The translations under genes were made by a program, and so were the position numbers. Source: a virus. From it: 29,296 nt of DNA. Below, in pieces: positions 22,924 to 29,296 of this stretch; the first letter of the stretch is position 1, and the number at the start of each line of letters is the position of its first letter. Under the pieces are notes generated by a model, which worked only from the letters and a program-made list of their open reading frames with translations, had not been told where the DNA came from and ran no database searches. Location: positions 1-29,296 of the IMG/VR virus record IMGVR_UViG_3300005529_000081. The stretch is one strand, 5' to 3'.

Positions 22924-23189
22924 CACGGCACCGCGATCGTCGATCCGACCTGCAGCTGAAGGCCAGCGACGACCGATTGCACGTTCCGCGCTTCCTGACC
23001 GAGCTTCTTGATCGCCGCGACGACTTCCGACTGCGACGCCGTGAACTCGAACGGGAACGTGTGCTGCCACAGCACCGTCGTGAACCCCGTGTCGAGCGCG
23101 TCGAAGTACGACACGGCGATCTGTGCGTGCTCGAAGTCGCCGGCGTCAGTGACCGCGTCGATCCGTGCCGTCCACGCCGCTGTCGCCAT
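22923..23189 (-). CDS. Small phage structural-type protein
   Basis: 88 residues. The first two thirds are beta-like (AAWTARIDAVTDAGDFEHAQI, TTVLWQHTFPFEFTASQ), followed by a helical C-terminal part (SEVVAAIKKLGQEARNV) and VGSTIAVP. It resembles small conserved proteins in actinophage structural operons. The start lies 3 nt after the previous stop, with no strong binding site, so it is probably coupled. Confidence 0.6.
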   Translation of the reverse strand: MATAAWTARIDAVTDAGDFEHAQIAVSYFDALDTGFTTVLWQHTFPFEFTASQSEVVAAIKKLGQEARNVQSVVAGLQLQVGSTIAVP

Positions 23190-23192
23190 CGG

Positions 23193-23666
23193 CTAGCACC
23201 GCTCGAATCGGAGCGACGCGCGCACGTTCACTGCGCTCGTCGGGGCGGTGCACCGGATCGCGAACCCCTTCGAGACGTCGTTGTCGAGCGTCTCACCGAG
23301 CGGCCAGTCGTAGTCGTACGTGCCGCCGTTCGGCGTCAGCCGCAGCGTCTTCAGGACCGCGAGCACGGTCGGCTCGACCGTCCAGCCATATGCGCCTGTG
23401 AGGCCGGCCGCGATGGCGCGCCCGTAGATCTGCTGCACGGTGTTCGACGTCGAGTTCGTCCCCGGCGCGTTCGTCGCGAACGTGCAGGCGCACACCTCGA
23501 CGAGCACGGGCTTGTCGGTCGTGGTCACACCGTCGAACGCAATCTCGAAGCCGCGCAGGTCGACTCCGAACTGCGCCGGCGCGAGCACGCCGAGGACGGA
23601 CTTCGCGGTTGCCGCGACGAGCGCAACATCGGCTTCCGTCGAGCACGAGTATCCCGCCTTAGCCAT
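23193..23666 (-). CDS. Conserved phage structural protein
   Basis: 157 residues from the ATG at 23666, chosen because AAGGAG lies 6 nt upstream; the ATG at 23672 would abut that site. The pattern ADVALVAATAKSVLGVLAP, FEIAFDGVTTTDKPVLVEV, YDYDWPLGETL and a final IRCTAPTSAVNVRASLRFE matches a family I recognise from many phage genomes, with a TAPxxVNV ending. It is a beta-rich virion protein, probably minor. Its start overlaps the preceding gene by 8 nt. Confidence 0.72.
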   Translation of the reverse strand: MAKAGYSCSTEADVALVAATAKSVLGVLAPAQFGVDLRGFEIAFDGVTTTDKPVLVEVCACTFATNAPGTNSTSNTVQQIYGRAIAAGLTGAYGWTVEPTVLAVLKTLRLTPNGGTYDYDWPLGETLDNDVSKGFAIRCTAPTSAVNVRASLRFERC

Positions 23667-23958
23667 TTCCATCTCCTTCGTCTTGTGGGTGGCGGGCCGC
23701 GTGGCCCGGGTAGGCGGCGATCGCGACTGCGACGCTGATGTGGTCATGCGTGCCGTCGTCGGGGCCGTCGCCGGCCGTGGTGTGTCCGGAGAGCCACACG
23801 TTGAAGGTCTCGCCGTCGCCGATCACTCCGAGCAGCTGACGCGCGGCTTTGACCGCGGCCTTGACCTGCCGCTCGTCGACGTCGTCAGAGTCGACCTGTA
23901 CCTCGAGCTTCGCGAGCTCGGACGGCGAGCTGATCTGTTTGAACGCTTGCCAGGCCAT
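23659..23958 (-). CDS. Conserved small phage protein (SGHxxxG motif)
   Basis: 99 residues. It has helical segments (SSPSELAKLEVQVDSDDVDE, QVKAAVKAARQLLGVIG), then FNVWLSGHTTAGDGPDDGTH and DHISVAVAIAAY. The SGH-xx-G and late ISVSV-type strand are known from conserved actinophage proteins of unknown role in the structural region. A longer Arg-rich reading upstream is a shadow of the neighbouring genes. Confidence 0.7.
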   Translation of the reverse strand: MAWQAFKQISSPSELAKLEVQVDSDDVDERQVKAAVKAARQLLGVIGDGETFNVWLSGHTTAGDGPDDGTHDHISVAVAIAAYPGHAARHPQDEGDGNG

Positions 23959-23966
23959 CGCGCGGT

Positions 23967-24365
23967 TTACGCGTCGCCGGTCTTCGCCTGGATCGCCTCG
24001 ATGACGGCCTTCTTCGAGGTGCCGGGCTTCTTCAGCGCGTCGAGGTCGTCGCCTTCGATGCCGACGCTCTCGGCGTGGGCGACGAGCTCGGCGAGCTTCA
24101 TCTTGTCGAGCGGCTTCTCCTCGCCGCCATCGCCGCCGTCGTCGGACGGCGTTGCTGCGGCGGCGTCCTTCGGCTTCGGCGTCTTCCGCGCACGCTCGAG
24201 CTCGTTGTACGCGTTGGTGACCGCCTGCTTTGCTTCGGCGAGCACCTCGTCGGGAACCCTCGGCAGATCGTTGAGCTCCGCGACTCTGCGCTCGGCTCCT
24301 TCGACCTCGCGCGCGAGGTCGGCGATGTACCGCTCGCGATGCTCGGCGGTCGGGAACTCTCCCAC
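23967..24365 (-). CDS. Coiled-coil protein with SAP/Rho-N-like end
   Basis: 132 residues from GTG, with a GAGAGG stretch upstream. Residues 5-60 form a coiled coil (ERYIADLAREVEGAERRVAEL). A Lys/Pro/Asp/Gly linker (62-85) leads to a small C-terminal domain (MKLAELVAHAESVGIEGDDL, then TSKKAVIEAIQAK) of the SAP/HeH/Rho-N type, often found in phage head proteins. It lies directly downstream of the major capsid gene, where head-assembly or decoration helpers are common. Confidence 0.68.
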   Translation of the reverse strand: MGEFPTAEHRERYIADLAREVEGAERRVAELNDLPRVPDEVLAEAKQAVTNAYNELERARKTPKPKDAAAATPSDDGGDGGEEKPLDKMKLAELVAHAESVGIEGDDLDALKKPGTSKKAVIEAIQAKTGDA

Positions 24366-24387
24366 GGTGGGCCTCTCTTTCTGATCG

Positions 24388-24440
24388 GCAGAGCGGGGAT
24401 CGGGGCACGCCTTTCGGCTGCGTTGCGATCCCCGCTCTGC
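24388..24440 (-). terminator. 14-bp perfect inverted repeat after the capsid gene
   Basis: GCAGAGCGGGGATC at 24388-24401 pairs with GATCCCCGCTCTGC at 24427-24440, with a 25-nt loop. It lies in the 107-nt gap after the major capsid gene. No U run follows, so it may be an attenuator or RNA stability/processing element that keeps capsid mRNA more abundant than downstream mRNA, rather than a full terminator. Confidence 0.5.
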
Positions 24441-24472
24441 GCGAGGTGGACGATCCTCCTAGGCCGTGAGGC

Positions 24473-25843
24473 TTAGAAGGTCGGCGGAACGAGCCCGGTG
24501 CCGGTGACGGCACCGGAGCCGGCCGGGTAGCGGCCCGCGGTGAACGCGGCGTACCCGTATGCGACGAGCTGCGTCTGCAGCTGATTGCCCGCCTGCTGCT
24601 CGAACGCGAGCGTGATCGGCGCGTCCTCCTGCTCCCACAGGTGGACGATCCGGGACGCCATGACGATGATGCTGTCCTGGTTCGTACCGGCGCCACCGTT
24701 CGTGGGGATGTTCGCGTCGATGAAGACCGGCAGGCCGTGCATCCGGCCGACGAAGCCGTAGCCGGCAGCCTCGCCGCCGGCGTCGACCGTGACTGCGTAG
24801 TTCTCGCCGCTGACGCCGAACAGGGGACGGTTCTGCGTATCGAGCGCGGCCTCGAAGAAGCCCCAGCGCCGCGGGTGCATGACGATCTTGTCGGCGTAGT
24901 AGCCGAGACCGCCGACCGCGGTGTTGATCTGCTGGATGACGTCTGCGATCTTCGGCCACACGCCGGCGACGGTCGCCGTCGACGAGACCGATGACGAGAT
25001 CGAGCCGGTCTGCAGCAGGCCGAGGATCGTGCCCGACGTGCCGGCGCCGTTGAGCGCCCCCGAGTCGAGCGCCGCGTGGTAGCGGGCGATGAGATCCTCG
25101 AACAGGATCGCCTCCGAGTAGGAGGCCCGCTCGAGCGTCTGCCGCGACACCGGCGAGTAGCCGGCGATCGTGCGGACGTTGACGGTCAGGTCGGTCTCGG
25201 TCGGATCCTGCGTCGACACGGCCGTGCTCTCCGTCGCCTGCGCAGCCGCGGAGGTTCCCTGCGTCAGCCGCGGGACGATCAGCGACATGCCCGTCTCGGG
25301 CAGCGGATCGTCGCGGTTGCACTGGTCGGCGAAGACGCGGCCGTTCCGGCTGGCCTTCGCGTACAGGTTGACGAGGTACTGCGGCGGGATGATCCCGCCG
25401 AGCGTGCCCGTCGCCACGGCGAACTGCTCGCGGTCGACGCCGAGCTTGTCCGCGTACCGGTCGATCTCGAACTCGTGGTGCTTCGCGAGACGGCCGGCCG
25501 CCGACGGGTCGCTCTTCATCTGCGACATGTAGAGGTCGCGGAGGAACGAGCGGCTCTTCGGCGTGTACATGTCCGGCTCGTCGACCGTGATCGGAGTCGT
25601 AGCGCCGGCGGGAAGGTCTTCCTTCTTGAAGCGCTCCTTGGAGCGCTGCAGTGCGGCGTAGTCCTCGCGGGCGGTCTTCGCGGCCTCGGCCTTCGCCTCG
25701 GCTGCGGTGACGGCCTCGCGGGCGAGCTTCACCGTGTCGGCGTCCGCGTCGTCGGCGAGCGCCTCGAATGCGGTGATCGCCGCGTCGAGATCGTCGCACG
25801 AAGCGTTGAACGCCTCGATGAGCTCCTTGAGCTTCTCGTCCAT
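24473..25843 (-). CDS. HK97-family major capsid protein
   Basis: A 456-residue capsid protein. An N-terminal coiled-coil delta region (about 1-75, LKELIEAFNASCDDLDAAITAF) is likely removed by the prohead protease. The rest shows HK97-fold signs: GGIIPPQYLVNLYAKASRNG, the E-loop-like region, LPETGMSLIVPRLTQGTSAA, RQTLERASYSEAILFEDLIA, IVMHPRRWGFFEAALD and the final DAPITLAFEQQAGNQLQTQLV. An AAAGGGGG lies 9 nt before the ATG. It follows the protease by 36 nt, the usual order. Confidence 0.95.
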   Translation of the reverse strand: MDEKLKELIEAFNASCDDLDAAITAFEALADDADADTVKLAREAVTAAEAKAEAAKTAREDYAALQRSKERFKKEDLPAGATTPITVDEPDMYTPKSRSFLRDLYMSQMKSDPSAAGRLAKHHEFEIDRYADKLGVDREQFAVATGTLGGIIPPQYLVNLYAKASRNGRVFADQCNRDDPLPETGMSLIVPRLTQGTSAAAQATESTAVSTQDPTETDLTVNVRTIAGYSPVSRQTLERASYSEAILFEDLIARYHAALDSGALNGAGTSGTILGLLQTGSISSSVSSTATVAGVWPKIADVIQQINTAVGGLGYYADKIVMHPRRWGFFEAALDTQNRPLFGVSGENYAVTVDAGGEAAGYGFVGRMHGLPVFIDANIPTNGGAGTNQDSIIVMASRIVHLWEQEDAPITLAFEQQAGNQLQTQLVAYGYAAFTAGRYPAGSGAVTGTGLVPPTF

Positions 25844-25879
25844 GACGAGAGCCCCCTTTCTGCTCGATGGGAGGTGCTG

Positions 25880-26707
25880 CTACGTGGTGCGAAGCCGGGC
25901 GAACGTGCGCCGCATCTCGGCGACCTCGGACCGGCGGGCTGCGCCGCCTCCCGCCACCACTTCCGGCGGGCTGACAGTGCTCGCGCCTCCCTCGTCGGGC
26001 TGACGCTGATGGCCGCCTAGCGCAACCGCGCCAGGCTGACCGGGGAACGCCGCTGCGAACTGCTGCAGCGAAGAAATCGTCTGGGAGAAGACGCCCTGCG
26101 GGCAGGCGCAGACGTCGAAGAGCGTCTTCACCGTGAGGATGCGCCGGAGCATGATGTCGGGCCCCTCGTCGTTCTCGGTGATCGTCGTCTCGTCGCTGCC
26201 GCAGACGAACGCCATCGACGCCTGCTTGATGACCTTGTCGCGCATCTTCACGGCGAGCGCTACACCGTCGGGGTCGTCACGTGACACCTTGGCGAGGTAG
26301 CGGAGGCCGTGCGCGTCGACGCTGAGCTGCAGCGAGCCGGGCTCGCCAGCCGGGACGTCGGTTGCCGCCACGGCGCGGTTCATGTCGTGGCCGAGGTTGA
26401 AGTGGACGACTCCGTCCGGAGCGTTGAGCGCCTGCGTGCTGAGCACATCGTCGAATGCGGATGGGTCGATCTCGAGGATGATCCGCAGCCACTTCGAGTC
26501 GAGGTAGATCGCCTGCTGGTTGAAGACGGCCGCGTAGCCGCTCATCGTCCACGTGTTGTCCGGGTTCGCGCTCGGGTCGCGCACGTCGACGTTCGTGAGC
26601 GGCACGATCGCGGAGAAGAGCTCGCCAGCCGCCGAGGCCGGCTGCTCGAGCGCCGCGGTCGCGAGCGCGTCGGCGTCGGGGACGAGCTCGGACTCGATCA
26701 GAGACAT
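25880..26707 (-). CDS. HK97-type prohead protease (S78)
   Basis: A 275-residue serine protease that matures the capsid. Motifs are GYAAVFNQ (57-64), LRIILEIDPSAFDDVL, VVHFNLGHDMN with the catalytic His (107), GLRYLAKV, KQASMAFVCGSDE with the nucleophile Ser (164) and TLFDVCACPQGVF. The N-terminal 40 and C-terminal 60 residues are extra and may tether it to the scaffold. The ATG overlaps the portal stop by one base (TGATG). Confidence 0.92.
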   Translation of the reverse strand: MSLIESELVPDADALATAALEQPASAAGELFSAIVPLTNVDVRDPSANPDNTWTMSGYAAVFNQQAIYLDSKWLRIILEIDPSAFDDVLSTQALNAPDGVVHFNLGHDMNRAVAATDVPAGEPGSLQLSVDAHGLRYLAKVSRDDPDGVALAVKMRDKVIKQASMAFVCGSDETTITENDEGPDIMLRRILTVKTLFDVCACPQGVFSQTISSLQQFAAAFPGQPGAVALGGHQRQPDEGGASTVSPPEVVAGGGAARRSEVAEMRRTFARLRTT

Positions 26708-28134
26708 CAGTGTCCTCCTGTCACGCTGGCGAGGTGTTCATCGACGGCTCGGCGAGCGACGTCGCGGATCTGCTCCATCTCGCGCTTCGTCTGCACGGCA
26801 AGCGAGAGCTGGTGGAAGTACGCGCGCCGCTGCGCGAGCGTGTCGTCCGGCGAGTCAGACGGCGGCTTGAGCGGCTTCATCGGGACGGCGTTCGGGGCGC
26901 CGCCGACCGGGGTGATCTGCGGGATCTGCCCGATGCCGTCCGGGTACGGCTCGTAGCCGAGCTCGTGCCGCGCCTCGTCGGGCAGCAGCACCCCGGACTG
27001 AACGAAGCCCTGCAGGATCGTCGCCTCGGTGAGGAGGTCGCCGCGGACGAACCCGCTCGTGTCGAAAGCGGGATACATGCCGAGGCTGCCGTTCGTCTCG
27101 GCGCGAAGAAGCGCGGACGTTCCGAAGAGCTCCTGGTCGCTGTCGAGCGCCGACTCGAGCCGCTCGAGCTCGGGCCCGAGCCCGAACCGCAGCCACGTCA
27201 TCAGGTCTTGCTCGAGGTTCGGCGTGCCGCGCTGCTGCACGGAGACGCCGAGGAGGTTCGCCGGCACGCCCATGATCCGTGACGCGTCCATGACGGTCAG
27301 CTGCGCCATCTCAACGAACGCGGCGTCCGCAGCGGTCATGCCGATCGGCGTGATCTTCGCGCCGCCGCCGACGACCGCGGTCGTCTCGCCCTCGGTGCCC
27401 TCGTAGTTCGACCGCCAGGACTCGCGCCACTGGTCGGCGGATTCCTTCGACACGTTCGCGGGGAACTCGAGCGCGACCTGCAGCGCCGTCCCGCGCCGCC
27501 ACATGCGAGCCTCGTGCCGCTGCCGGCCGACCGGACCGGCGAGCGCGTCACGGAAGACCTCGATCGGGGATGGCGCGACGAGCTGGCCGCCTTGCCCGTG
27601 GCCGCGGATATGCAGAATCGTGTCGGGCCCGAGGTTGCGGTAGAGCCCGGTGCCCTTGCCGACAGGATCGACATAACCGGGCGACGTCTGGACGGTGTAG
27701 GTGCCGTCGTCATTGACGCCGACCTGATCCGGGTGCAGCGCCCACCACTCGACGATCTTCCCGCCGTCGGCGTTCTTCCAGAGGTACGCGTTGTTGCGGT
27801 AGGCGAGCGATTCCTCGACCGTCTCCCAGAACGTGAAGCGTGTCTGCACGGGGTTCGGCCGGTTCCGGAAGAGCTTCGCCTGCCACACGTTGTCGACGCG
27901 GCCACGCATCGGACCGTCGCCACGCCAGCAGTAGAGATGCAGCGACGCGATCGCTTCGGCACGCAGCCGTGCGGCGCGGTGGATCGCGGGGATGCCGCGC
28001 ATCTCGCGCTCGCCCATCCGCGACTGGATGCTGCGCAGGCCGGTGTAGCCGTACCGCACCATGTTCGTCAGCGCGAACGAGCTCGCGAAACGCTCGATGG
28101 TGAGGCTCTGGCCGCTCTTCGTCCGGATGATCAC
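26707..28134 (-). CDS. HK97-family portal protein
   Basis: 475 residues from a GTG forming GTGA with the previous stop; longer readings would overlap that gene. Portal motifs are VWQAKLFRNRPNPVQTRFTFWETVEESL, split before AYRNNAYLWKN; LYRNLGPDTILHIRGHG; FPANVSKESADQWRESW; AFVEMAQLTVMDASRIMGVP, then ANLLGVS; and GFVQSGVLLPDEARHELGYEP. The portal dodecamer is the DNA entry and exit vertex and docks the terminase. No terminase gene precedes it within the window. Confidence 0.95.
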   Translation of the reverse strand: MIIRTKSGQSLTIERFASSFALTNMVRYGYTGLRSIQSRMGEREMRGIPAIHRAARLRAEAIASLHLYCWRGDGPMRGRVDNVWQAKLFRNRPNPVQTRFTFWETVEESLAYRNNAYLWKNADGGKIVEWWALHPDQVGVNDDGTYTVQTSPGYVDPVGKGTGLYRNLGPDTILHIRGHGQGGQLVAPSPIEVFRDALAGPVGRQRHEARMWRRGTALQVALEFPANVSKESADQWRESWRSNYEGTEGETTAVVGGGAKITPIGMTAADAAFVEMAQLTVMDASRIMGVPANLLGVSVQQRGTPNLEQDLMTWLRFGLGPELERLESALDSDQELFGTSALLRAETNGSLGMYPAFDTSGFVRGDLLTEATILQGFVQSGVLLPDEARHELGYEPYPDGIGQIPQITPVGGAPNAVPMKPLKPPSDSPDDTLAQRRAYFHQLSLAVQTKREMEQIRDVARRAVDEHLASVTGGH

Positions 28135-28583
28135 GAGTACGCGCTCCGCGTTCCGACCTTGACCTGCGCGAGCACCGCTTCCTTCGTCCGGTGATCGGCG
28201 CACAGCGGGACGTGCTCGGGCCAGTGGTCAGCGTTGTATCGGGCGCCACCCTTTGTCGGCGTGTCGCAGCGCTTCTCCTCGACGACCGCCTCGCAGCCGT
28301 GCCAATTCGGGAAGACGTCGTCGCTGAAGGCGAGAGTTTCTTCGACCTTGGCGAGGCACCACTGCCGGTAGCAGTCCTCGGCCTCTTCGCGGGTCGCGTG
28401 CGGTGCGTGCGCCTTCCCGAGCGTCGGCTCGCCGACCTCGTAGCCGTATTTCTCGGCGTCCTCTTCGGTCGCTGGCGGCCCAGGATCGCGGCAGCACTGG
28501 TGCGTCCAGATCCGGTCGTCATTCTGCACCGTGAAGTGCCAGCCTGACCCGTCGGAGAGCTTGCGTGCTTCCGCGTAGTTCAT
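28131..28583 (-). CDS. Conserved actinophage protein with Cys/His pairs
   Basis: 150 residues: MNYAEARKLSDGSGWHFTVQ at the start, THQCCRDPGPPAT, HATREEAEDCYRQWCLAK, NWHGCEAVVEEKRCDTPTKG and VPLCADHRTKE. The MNYxEAR opening, the HATREEAE segment and the paired Cys/His occur in a conserved family of actinophage proteins of unknown role. A zinc site is likely. ATGA and GTGA overlaps tie it to both neighbours. Confidence 0.75.
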   Translation of the reverse strand: MNYAEARKLSDGSGWHFTVQNDDRIWTHQCCRDPGPPATEEDAEKYGYEVGEPTLGKAHAPHATREEAEDCYRQWCLAKVEETLAFSDDVFPNWHGCEAVVEEKRCDTPTKGGARYNADHWPEHVPLCADHRTKEAVLAQVKVGTRSAYS

Positions 28584-28789
28584 GCTCGCGCGACCTTCCG
28601 CGCGGTGTCACGGGCCCAGCGTCGGCGGACAGCACGGTTCAGGGGCATGACGAGCATCCGGTCGAAGTCGATCCGGTCGCACCGCTGGCATTTCGTGAGC
28701 TGGACGCGGCGGCCGCGGCCGTCGAAGGTCTCGATCTCGTCGCGGTGTCCGAAGATCCGGCACCGGAGCCGTGCGATCCTCTTCGTCAC
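28580..28789 (-). CDS. Small basic zinc-knuckle protein
   Basis: 69 residues from GTG in a GTGA overlap. It has LRCRIFGHRDE, then LTKCQRCDRIDF: a Cys/His half site and a CxxC, spaced as in a small zinc ribbon. The tail is Arg-rich (LNRAVRRRWARDTARKVARA). Nucleic-acid binding is plausible. Family not identified. Confidence 0.65.
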   Translation of the reverse strand: MTKRIARLRCRIFGHRDEIETFDGRGRRVQLTKCQRCDRIDFDRMLVMPLNRAVRRRWARDTARKVARA

Positions 28790-29019
28790 CGGATGACCTC
28801 GTAGAACGCGACACGGTCGGCCGGGATGACGAGGAGCTGCGAGTCGAGCTCGGCCGGGTTGCCCTCGACGCTCGTGATCAGCACCGGGAGCGCGATCGCG
28901 TATTCCCGGCGGCGCTTCGCGACGAGGAGGCCTTCGACGGAGGGAAGCTGCATCCCTTCGTGCGGGTCGATCAGGTGCATCCGCACGCGCCGGGCGCGCT
29001 TCACGCGCAGCTTCATCAT
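28786..29019 (-). CDS. Small hypothetical phage protein
   Basis: 77 residues. A strong GGAGG sits 7 nt before the ATG at 29019. The start is basic (MMKLRVKRARRVRMHLIDPH), the rest beta-like (GLLVAKRRREYAIALPVLIT, SQLLVIPADRVAFYEVI). It is the first protein gene to the left of the second tmRNA, 23 nt away, and starts the visible late operon. Confidence 0.65.
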   Translation of the reverse strand: MMKLRVKRARRVRMHLIDPHEGMQLPSVEGLLVAKRRREYAIALPVLITSVEGNPAELDSQLLVIPADRVAFYEVIR

Positions 29020-29042
29020 CGAGGAACCTCCGGTGAAGGGGA

Positions 29043-29296
29043 TGGAGCCGGCGGGAATCGAACCCGCGTCCGACCAGGCCGTGCAGGAGCGCCGTCTACC
29101 AGCTTTCCGGGGCGGCGTGTGCCGCCTCCACCAGGGCGCCGTCTTTCCCGGCCCGAGTCAGCTCGTCTCTCCGAGCCGTCCGCCGTGTAGGTGCTGTTAC
29201 GCGGCGACCAGGACGTTCGAGTTCGCGAACGCCTCGAGCTCTGCGAGCCCGGCGGCGACGTACTCGGCCGTCACGGAACGATCGTTGTCGTTCGCA
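29043..29296 (-). ncRNA. ssrA: Second tmRNA (5' part beyond window), possibly phage-encoded
   Basis: On the minus strand the sequence ends in AAGCTGGTAGACGGCG, then GGACGCGGGTTCGATTCCCGCC and the acceptor strand CGGCTCC with A at 29043. The T stem and loop are identical to those of the first tmRNA, but the rest differs. Upstream lies a tag frame starting GCG AAC GAC (Ala-Asn-Asp) and ending TAA. Only 154 nt separate this stop from the 3' end, against about 240 in E. coli, so the pseudoknot region is compact; hairpins GCTCG/CGAGC and GGCGGC/GCCGCC are visible. The resume codon lies at the window edge, and the 5' tRNA half is outside. Confidence 0.85.
29197..29295 (-). other. tmRNA tag reading frame, 32 residues
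   Basis: The frame starts ANDNDRSV, continues through AEYVAAGLAELEAFA and ends SNVLVAA before TAA. The AND start is the classical tag opening and the VLVAA end resembles the LAA degron recognised by ClpXP. Thirty-two residues is much longer than the 10-15 usual in bacteria. The preceding bases that set the resume codon lie outside the window. Confidence 0.75.

Noticed and set aside
23659-24696. 345-codon minus-strand reading extending the 99-residue gene upstream
   Set aside because: The extra part is Arg-rich shadow of the SAP-like and capsid genes; the internal ATG at 23958 gives a recognisable protein.
24459-25799. 446-codon minus-strand frame inside the major capsid gene
   Set aside because: Same-strand out-of-frame shadow with Arg-rich composition; the HK97 capsid frame is certain.
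29042-29072. attR of the prophage
   Set aside because: It is inverted relative to 90-120 and belongs to a complete, different tmRNA tail; attL and attR must be direct repeats.

Overview
The window looks like most of a siphovirus-type prophage in a high-GC bacterium. An actinobacterial host, possibly a soil lineage, fits best: base composition is GC-rich, GTG starts are frequent, and the tail and accessory proteins resemble actinophage families. This placement comes from recognising families by eye, not from a search. The first 119 bases are the 3' end of a tmRNA gene (ssrA), a classical integration site, and a tyrosine integrase gene lies about 1.2 kb inside that junction. The terminase genes, expected just upstream of the portal gene, are not seen. 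The structural operon runs right to left, so they should lie beyond the right edge if the phage is complete.

Layout. (1) 1-119: host ssrA 3' end, with the likely attL at 90-120. (2) 74-6406, minus strand: about 20 small genes, nearly all joined by stop-start overlaps (GTGA, ATGA, TGATG). They run from an XRE-type repressor through a winged-helix protein, an HNH endonuclease, Cys-rich mini-proteins, a one-TM mini-protein and an Ala-repeat protein to the integrase and then to attL. Several are under 60 codons. (3) 6407-7535: a divergent control region with a likely leaderless repressor promoter and a 10-bp palindrome, then two plus-strand genes (an HTH protein and a membrane-anchored extracytoplasmic protein), ending at a strong hairpin. 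(4) 7567-29019, minus strand: the late operon. From its upstream (right) end it carries three small genes, portal, prohead protease, HK97-type major capsid, accessory structural genes, a secreted beta-helix protein, head-tail connector, tail terminator, tail tube, tail chaperone(s), tape measure, minor tail proteins, membrane proteins, a GH25 lysozyme, a thermonuclease-like protein and an HExxH protein. (5) 29043-29296, minus strand: a second, different tmRNA with an unusually long predicted tag (32 residues). It lies upstream of and co-oriented with the late operon and is cut by the window end.

How it works together: the repressor operon should maintain lysogeny and encodes integration. The two plus-strand genes look like lysogeny or moron-type cargo. 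The late operon builds an HK97-fold head and a long non-contractile tail, then lyses the host with the lysozyme and one of several candidate holins. No replication genes are visible. The most unusual points are the second tmRNA, the signal-peptide beta-helix gene inside the head module, the 26-unit hexanucleotide repeat coding region, the Arg-rich repeat protein, the fused connector, and a second tail-chaperone reading frame without a canonical slippery heptamer.
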